A stretch of 64,000 nucleotides of DNA, taken from the NCBI GenBank assembly GCA_963768975.1, contig CAVYKB010000014.1, forward strand, positions 83,907-147,906, in the 5' to 3' direction. The notes under the pieces are model-generated. The model was not told the DNA's origin, did no database searches, and worked only from the letters and a program-made list of their open reading frames with translations. Both the position numbers and the translations under genes were made by a program. The number at the start of each line of letters is the position of its first letter. The first letter of the stretch is position 1. Shown piece by piece: positions 60,836-64,000 of this stretch. The stretch comes from CADCTB01 sp963768975 (lineage in GTDB: Bacteria > Actinomycetota > Acidimicrobiia > Acidimicrobiales > AC-14).

Positions 60836-62716
60836 TTACTCGAGGGTGCAACCGCAGGAGTTGATCTCCCGGGTGATGATGCCCTTTCCGGTGTCCATGT
60901 GGGTCGTGCAGGGCATGCAGGGGTCGAAGCTGCGGATGGCCCGCAGCACGTCGATGCCCTTGATCTGGTCGTCGGGGACCGACTCCAGGATGGGGGTGTC
61001 GACCACGGCCTGCTCGTAGGGGCCCAGGCCACCGAAGGGGTCGGTGGGCGAGGCGTTGAGGGTGGAGGGCGTGTTGATCTGGTAGTTCACGATCTTGCCC
61101 TTGTCGATGATCATGTGGTGGCTGAGGTAGCCGCGGCCGGCCTCCCAGTAGCCCACCGAGATGCGCTCGTCACGGGGGATCTTGAACGGGGTGTGGACCC
61201 GGGTCTCGCCCTGGCGCCAGTACTCGAAGGCCTTGAGCAGGCAGTTCATGCCGATGGTGGCGGTGAAGGCCATGGAGTAGGCCCTCGCCCGGTTGCGCTC
61301 CAGGGCGCACAGGGTGCGGGGCAGGGGCCAGAACAGCTCGGTCTCGGGCAGGGCGTGGCGGGGCAGCAGCATGCGGATGCCGTCGCCGGTGGGCTCACAG
61401 AAGGGGTTCTCGGTGTAGTCGCCCTTGAGGGCCGTGCCCCACAGCTGGCCGTAGGCGCCGGTCTCGACCACCTGGCGGTCCCAGCGCGGGGCGGTGTCCC
61501 AGGTGTAGCGCTCCTTGAAGTTCGTCCCCGTGGGCTTGGGCAGGGTGGTCTTGTTCCACGCCTGGTAGGGCGACATGGGGTTGCCCAGGGGGTCGGTCTT
61601 GTAGCGCTGGGGGCCGGTCTTGGTCCAGTCGTCGTAGAAGGAGTGCTCGATGAACTCCTCCATGCCCATGTTGATGTCGGTCAGGTTGGTGGTGACCAGC
61701 TTGCCCTCGATGATGACCGAGGGGGTGGCCCAGCGGGCGTTGCCCCAGCGGTCCATGTTGGCGTAGGTGGCGTCATAGACCTCGGAGTTGTCCCAGATGC
61801 CGGTCTGGCACAGGTTGGTGGGACGGGCGCCGACCTGCTCGTAGGCCGGGTTGGCGTCGAGGAAGAAGTCCACCAGGTCGTCCCAGATGCGGCAGATGAC
61901 CTTGCACCAGTCGATGATCTTGCCCAGCTGGCCGTAGTACTCGTTGAACGTCGAGGTGGTGACGGTCGTCGACATGCCCCCGGGCACGATGGTGGAGGGG
62001 TGGGGGAACTTGCCGAACATGAGCATGCACATGATGCGCCCCACCCGGGTCCACTCCAGGGCCTCGAGGTAGATCTTGCCGGTGAGGGGGTTGAGGGCAT
62101 CCATGATGTCCTTGACCGTGGTGTAGCCGTGGATGTCGCCGTGGGGGGCCAGGGTCTTCTCGGCCCGGGTCACCAGCTCGGGGTTGGTCACGCTCACCAG
62201 GGCGGTGGAGTAGTCGGGGCCGGCCAGCAGGCCCAGGTGCAGGGGGCGGTCGTAGAACATCTCGCCCACCTCGCCCAGGTTGCGGACCTCGACGCCCAGG
62301 GGCGGGGGGCACACGCCGAAGGCCTGCTCGATGCACAGGGCCGAGACGGTGGCGTGCACGCCGCCGCACACCCCACAGGCCCGCGAGGAGATGTCGATGG
62401 CGTCGCGGGGGTCACGGCCTTCGAGGATGACCTCATAGCCCCGGAAGAGCATGGCCCGGGAGTGGGCGTCGACGGCCCGGCGGTTCTCCAGGTCCAGCAC
62501 CGTGTGGACGGCGAGGGCGCCGGCCACCCGGGTCATGGGGTCGATGTTCCAGTCACGCAGGCGGGGCGGGGCGGCCAGCTGGGCGCCGGGGCCCTCCTTG
62601 CGGCGGACATAGCCCTTGGGCTCGGCCACCGTGACGGAGTAGGGGTCGACGACCCCGGCCTTCAGCTGGGCCTTCCCGCCCGCGTCGAACTCGATTGGCA
62701 GGTTCTTGAAACACAT
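60836..62716 (-). CDS. hhyL: NiFe hydrogenase large subunit, actinobacterial high-affinity type
   Basis: A 626-residue catalytic subunit. The active-site cysteines are in RACGVCGGVHA (C114, C117) and DPCMPCTTH (C600, C603, H606). The 20 residues after the last His (ending INSCGCTLE) are presumably removed by a maturation protease when the NiFe(CN)2CO centre is complete. IDPMTRVAG replaces the common RIEGH. The length and the motifs fit group 1h-like (HhyL) enzymes, which oxidise atmospheric H2 during starvation; a related group cannot be excluded. It follows the small-subunit gene with a 50-bp gap and no accessory gene between. Confidence 0.9.
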   Translation of the reverse strand: MCFKNLPIEFDAGGKAQLKAGVVDPYSVTVAEPKGYVRRKEGPGAQLAAPPRLRDWNIDPMTRVAGALAVHTVLDLENRRAVDAHSRAMLFRGYEVILEGRDPRDAIDISSRACGVCGGVHATVSALCIEQAFGVCPPPLGVEVRNLGEVGEMFYDRPLHLGLLAGPDYSTALVSVTNPELVTRAEKTLAPHGDIHGYTTVKDIMDALNPLTGKIYLEALEWTRVGRIMCMLMFGKFPHPSTIVPGGMSTTVTTSTFNEYYGQLGKIIDWCKVICRIWDDLVDFFLDANPAYEQVGARPTNLCQTGIWDNSEVYDATYANMDRWGNARWATPSVIIEGKLVTTNLTDINMGMEEFIEHSFYDDWTKTGPQRYKTDPLGNPMSPYQAWNKTTLPKPTGTNFKERYTWDTAPRWDRQVVETGAYGQLWGTALKGDYTENPFCEPTGDGIRMLLPRHALPETELFWPLPRTLCALERNRARAYSMAFTATIGMNCLLKAFEYWRQGETRVHTPFKIPRDERISVGYWEAGRGYLSHHMIIDKGKIVNYQINTPSTLNASPTDPFGGLGPYEQAVVDTPILESVPDDQIKGIDVLRAIRSFDPCMPCTTHMDTGKGIITREINSCGCTLE

Positions 62717-62766
62717 GGTGGCAGGTTCTCCCTATCGGCAGGCTGTTCGGGTGGCCAGTATGCGGT

Positions 62767-63975
<1,209 letters not shown>

Positions 63976-64000
63976 CGGGTCGAGCGGGTTGTCACGCCAG

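Overview
The window is very GC-rich (around 70 percent by eye), with gene-dense strands, many GTG/TTG starts, ATGA/GTGA stop-start overlaps and long spurious antisense frames. Gene content points to an actinobacterium: a PknG-type kinase with a GlnX-like sensor, DUF3097, a UvrD2-like helicase with an HRDC domain, F420-type LLM oxidoreductase, a HAD-GH65 fusion, and an actinobacterial-type (group 1h-like) NiFe hydrogenase. A deep lineage such as Acidimicrobiia would fit, but the class is a guess. No tRNA, rRNA, CRISPR array or insertion sequence was recognised.

Layout. 1-5 kb (minus strand): the start of recB, then recC, an unknown gene and an HD hydrolase. 5-8.2 kb: two coupled unknown proteins that look like diverged tandem paralogs, and a zinc-type cation efflux pump. 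8.25-18.5 kb: a plus-strand signalling island made of a helical protein, a PknG-like kinase, a PP2C phosphatase, a VWA protein, an FHA protein, a four-helix GlnX-like membrane sensor, a PotD-like binding lipoprotein and a PLP decarboxylase. Three of these proteins carry zinc ribbons. The binding protein has no permease beside it, so it probably serves as a sensor input.

18.5-35.2 kb: an FmdE-like protein and a membrane-anchored Asp-box protein (minus strand), then an operon of LysR regulator, peptide-type binding lipoprotein, O-methyltransferase, fused double ATPase, and a DrrA/DrrB-type exporter. The matching peptide permeases (dppB, dppC) lie 5 kb downstream on the opposite strand. Between them sits a block with an alpha/beta hydrolase, a metallo-beta-lactamase-fold protein, two response regulators and a histidine kinase whose C-terminus looks like a TerB-type helical domain.

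35.2-46.8 kb: a 57-residue gene coupled to a secreted metzincin-like protease, a secreted M15-like peptidase, and then a patch of accessory genes and relics: a frameshifted, internally deleted sulfite-oxidase-like/ferredoxin-reductase pseudogene, an orphan contractile tail sheath protein, DUF3097, a GNAT protein, a PIG-V-like mannosyltransferase, a GH65 phosphorylase/hydrolase, a DksA/TraR zinc finger protein and a deletion relic of a carboxylate-amine ligase.

46.8-53.5 kb is an envelope section: a SpoIID-like protein, a single-pass Thr/Pro-rich protein, a class B penicillin-binding protein, a dCTP deaminase and a secreted trypsin-like protease. 53.7-60.6 kb holds an LLM oxidoreductase, a second PIG-V-like mannosyltransferase, a ChbG/YdjC deacetylase, a methyltransferase coupled to a UvrD2-like helicase, and pdxH. 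The window ends in the two structural genes of a NiFe hydrogenase, transcribed leftward from beyond the right edge and followed by a strong UUCG-capped hairpin.
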